From the NCBI GenBank assembly GCA_002840735.1, contig PHBY01000005.1, positions 174,459-238,458 of the forward strand: a stretch of 64,000 nucleotides of DNA, read 5' to 3'. This document shows positions 63,164 to 64,000 of the stretch, piece by piece. How positions within the stretch are numbered: position 1 is the first letter of the stretch; the number at the start of each line of letters is the position of its first letter. The position numbers were made by a program, and so were the translations under genes. Source of the stretch: Chloroflexi bacterium HGW-Chloroflexi-2 (GTDB lineage: Bacteria > Chloroflexota > Anaerolineae > Anaerolineales > Anaerolineaceae). The notes below the pieces were generated by a model that saw nothing but the letters and a program-made list of their open reading frames with translations, was not told the origin of the DNA and did not search any database.

Positions 63164-63192
63164 AAAAAATCCCCTCGCGAGGGGATTTTTTC
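63164..63192. terminator. Bidirectional terminator between the PFOR unit and infA
   Basis: AAAAAATCCCCTC pairs with GAGGGGATTTTTT around a GC-centred loop. A/T runs on both sides allow it to work on either strand. Confidence 0.93.
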
Positions 63193-63206
63193 TTTGTTCG
63201 GTTTTT

Positions 63207-63452
63207 TTATTCGGGGGTTAACTGGCCACGTTTCTTTGCACGATAGACGATTCTTCCACGACTCAAGTCATAAGGGCTCATTTCTACGCGTACTCGGTCT
63301 CCCAACAAAATGCGAATATAATATTTCCGCATTCTGCCAGACAAATATGCCAAAACTTCATGCTCATTGTCTAACTTTACACGAAATTGAGTGCCTGGTA
63401 AGGCTTCAATAATCGTACCATCAACTTGAATCTTATCTTCTTCTTTCGCCAT
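63207..63452 (-). CDS. infA: Translation initiation factor IF-1
   Basis: This protein of about 81 residues is a single S1/OB-fold IF-1: [65 protein letters not shown], cut here by landmarks [20 protein letters not shown] and LSRGRIVYR. It binds the 30S A site with IF-2 and IF-3. A strong GGAGG site lies five bases before the ATG at 63452. It follows rpsU on the minus strand and shares the terminator with the convergent PFOR unit. Confidence 0.96.
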   Translation of the reverse strand: MAKEEDKIQVDGTIIEALPGTQFRVKLDNEHEVLAYLSGRMRKYYIRILLGDRVRVEMSPYDLSRGRIVYRAKKRGQLTPE

Positions 63453-63498
63453 CGTCACCTCCGTAACTCAAAACAAACCACTTACCCCTGAAGAAAAA

Positions 63499-63693
63499 CT
63501 ACTCGTGAGTGACCTGACGTCTCTTCACACGGCGTGCAGCCTTCTTCTTCTCAACTCTACGCAACTCACTCTTGGAAACAAACCATCGTTTGCGGCGGAT
63601 CGTGCTTAATACACCACTTTTTACGACCTTTTTGCGAAATCGCTTCAATATACTATCCTGCGATTCATTGGGGCGTAATGTTACAAAAGCCAA
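63499..63693 (-). CDS. rpsU: Ribosomal protein S21
   Basis: A protein of about 64 residues, basic, with the S21 hallmark NESQDSILKRFRKKVVKSGVLS and an Arg/Lys-rich C-terminus (RRVEKKKAARRVKRRQ). It joins the 30S late, near the anti-Shine-Dalgarno region. The best start is TTG at 63693 (MAFVTLRPNES), eight bases after AGGAGG; a GTG at 63702 overlaps that site. It lies between the rRNA operon end and infA. Confidence 0.94.
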   Translation of the reverse strand: MAFVTLRPNESQDSILKRFRKKVVKSGVLSTIRRKRWFVSKSELRRVEKKKAARRVKRRQVTHE

Positions 63694-63731
63694 ACTACTC
63701 ACCTCCTTCCGACATACGAGTTATTTCCAAC

Positions 63732-63767
63732 AAAAAGCCCGGCGAAACGTTCCTTGCCGAGCCGTTT
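63732..63767 (-). terminator. Terminator at the end of the rRNA operon
   Basis: On the minus strand, GGCTCGGC pairs with GCCGGGCT (two G-U pairs) and is followed by TTTTTG. On the plus strand the stem has mismatches, so direction is minus, fitting termination after the 5S rRNA. Confidence 0.8.
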
Positions 63768-63870
63768 TGACCATAAAGATTATTAAATGTTAAACATCAA
63801 CTATTGCAGCCAAATTATACCAAGGTAAAGGCTTAACTGTCAAATTTGGCATTTAAATCAAAAAAAGTTT

Positions 63871-63985
63871 CTTGGCAATGACCTACTCTCCCGGGGGGTC
63901 ACCCCCCAAGTACCATCGGCGCTAACAGCCTTAACTTCCGGGTTCGAGATGTGTCCGGGTGTACCACTGTCGCTCCTATCACCAA
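63871..63985 (-). rRNA. rrf: 5S ribosomal RNA
   Basis: About 115 bases on the minus strand begin CTTGGTGATAGGAGCGACAG and end GGTCATTGCCAAG, with the conserved loop CACCCGGACACATCTCGAAC and the middle CCGGAAGTTAAGGC. The ends pair to close helix I. It is the 3' end of an rRNA operon that lies beyond the right edge of the window. Confidence 0.97.
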
Positions 63986-64000
63986 GAAACTTTTCTTTCA

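Noticed and set aside
1..64000. CRISPR arrays, tRNA genes, intact insertion sequences or prophage
   Set aside because: No spaced direct repeats, no tRNA T-loop/acceptor pattern outside the 5S rRNA, and no transposase or integrase gene were found by reading both strands.

Overview
The window looks like chromosome of an anaerobic Anaerolineae-type member of the Chloroflexota. The base composition is moderate (about 40% G+C by eye). Supporting signs are the short Thr/Pro-rich linkers in exported proteins, the long pyruvate:ferredoxin oxidoreductase paired with a dihydroorotate-dehydrogenase-like protein, three tandem M42 peptidases, the ChlI/ChlD-type chelatase and many single-pass proteins of no named family. 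The assignment rests on gene content and protein style only, not on a database search.

Layout. 1-7.6 kb: a cut-off secreted protein, a small flavin-related group (cupin, dodecin, flavin reductase), a large GGDEF/EAL protein with degenerate catalytic motifs, an F420/quinone-reductase-like protein and a transporter. 7.7-12.8 kb: a decayed methyltransferase, a glutaredoxin-thioredoxin reductase fusion, a MATE-like and an MFS transporter, and a cyclophilin. 13-19.2 kb: a membrane diguanylate cyclase, a decayed acetyltransferase fragment, a CBS protein, urocanate hydratase and a pair of related membrane proteins. 19.3-24.4 kb: polA followed by a TPR protein. 24.7-28.2 kb: a UDP-ManNAc(A) operon (wecC-wecB-glycosyltransferase). 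28.3-38.0 kb: mostly minus strand, with a phosphoribosyltransferase, a bactofilin-like membrane protein, an M42 x3 / binding-lipoprotein operon, and a chelatase locus whose AAA+ and VWA parts lie in different frames joined by an A9 run. 38.2-45.5 kb: transporters, a Trm112-like protein, an LCP protein, a SagB-like oxidoreductase and MurJ. 45.5-49.5 kb: a cold-shock gene with a strong promoter and long leader, then a rhomboid protease followed by three single-pass coiled-coil proteins. 49.6-52.9 kb: a proteostasis group (CbpA-type DnaJ, HtrA lipoprotein, eRF1-like protein). 53-56.6 kb: two sensor proteins with receiver domains lacking the phospho-acceptor Asp. 56.9-64 kb: a LysM lipoprotein, a NUDIX hydrolase, nifJ with its partner, then infA, rpsU and 5S rRNA at the end of an rRNA operon, all three on the minus strand.

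How the parts fit. Energy metabolism is represented by nifJ and its partner. Amino acid and peptide use is suggested by hutU and the M42 cluster. Envelope building is represented by wecBC, the glycosyltransferase, MurJ, LCP, LysM and HtrA. Signalling is dominated by c-di-GMP and GAF/PAS proteins, several with degenerate active sites.

The observations most worth following are the slippery A9 junction in the chelatase locus (a likely -1 programmed frameshift making two subunits from one gene), two previously hidden pseudogenes, a pair of near-identical long palindromes about 20 kb apart, an eRF1-like protein with a stretched GGQ-like loop in a chaperone/protease operon, and the rhomboid plus coiled-coil membrane protein array.
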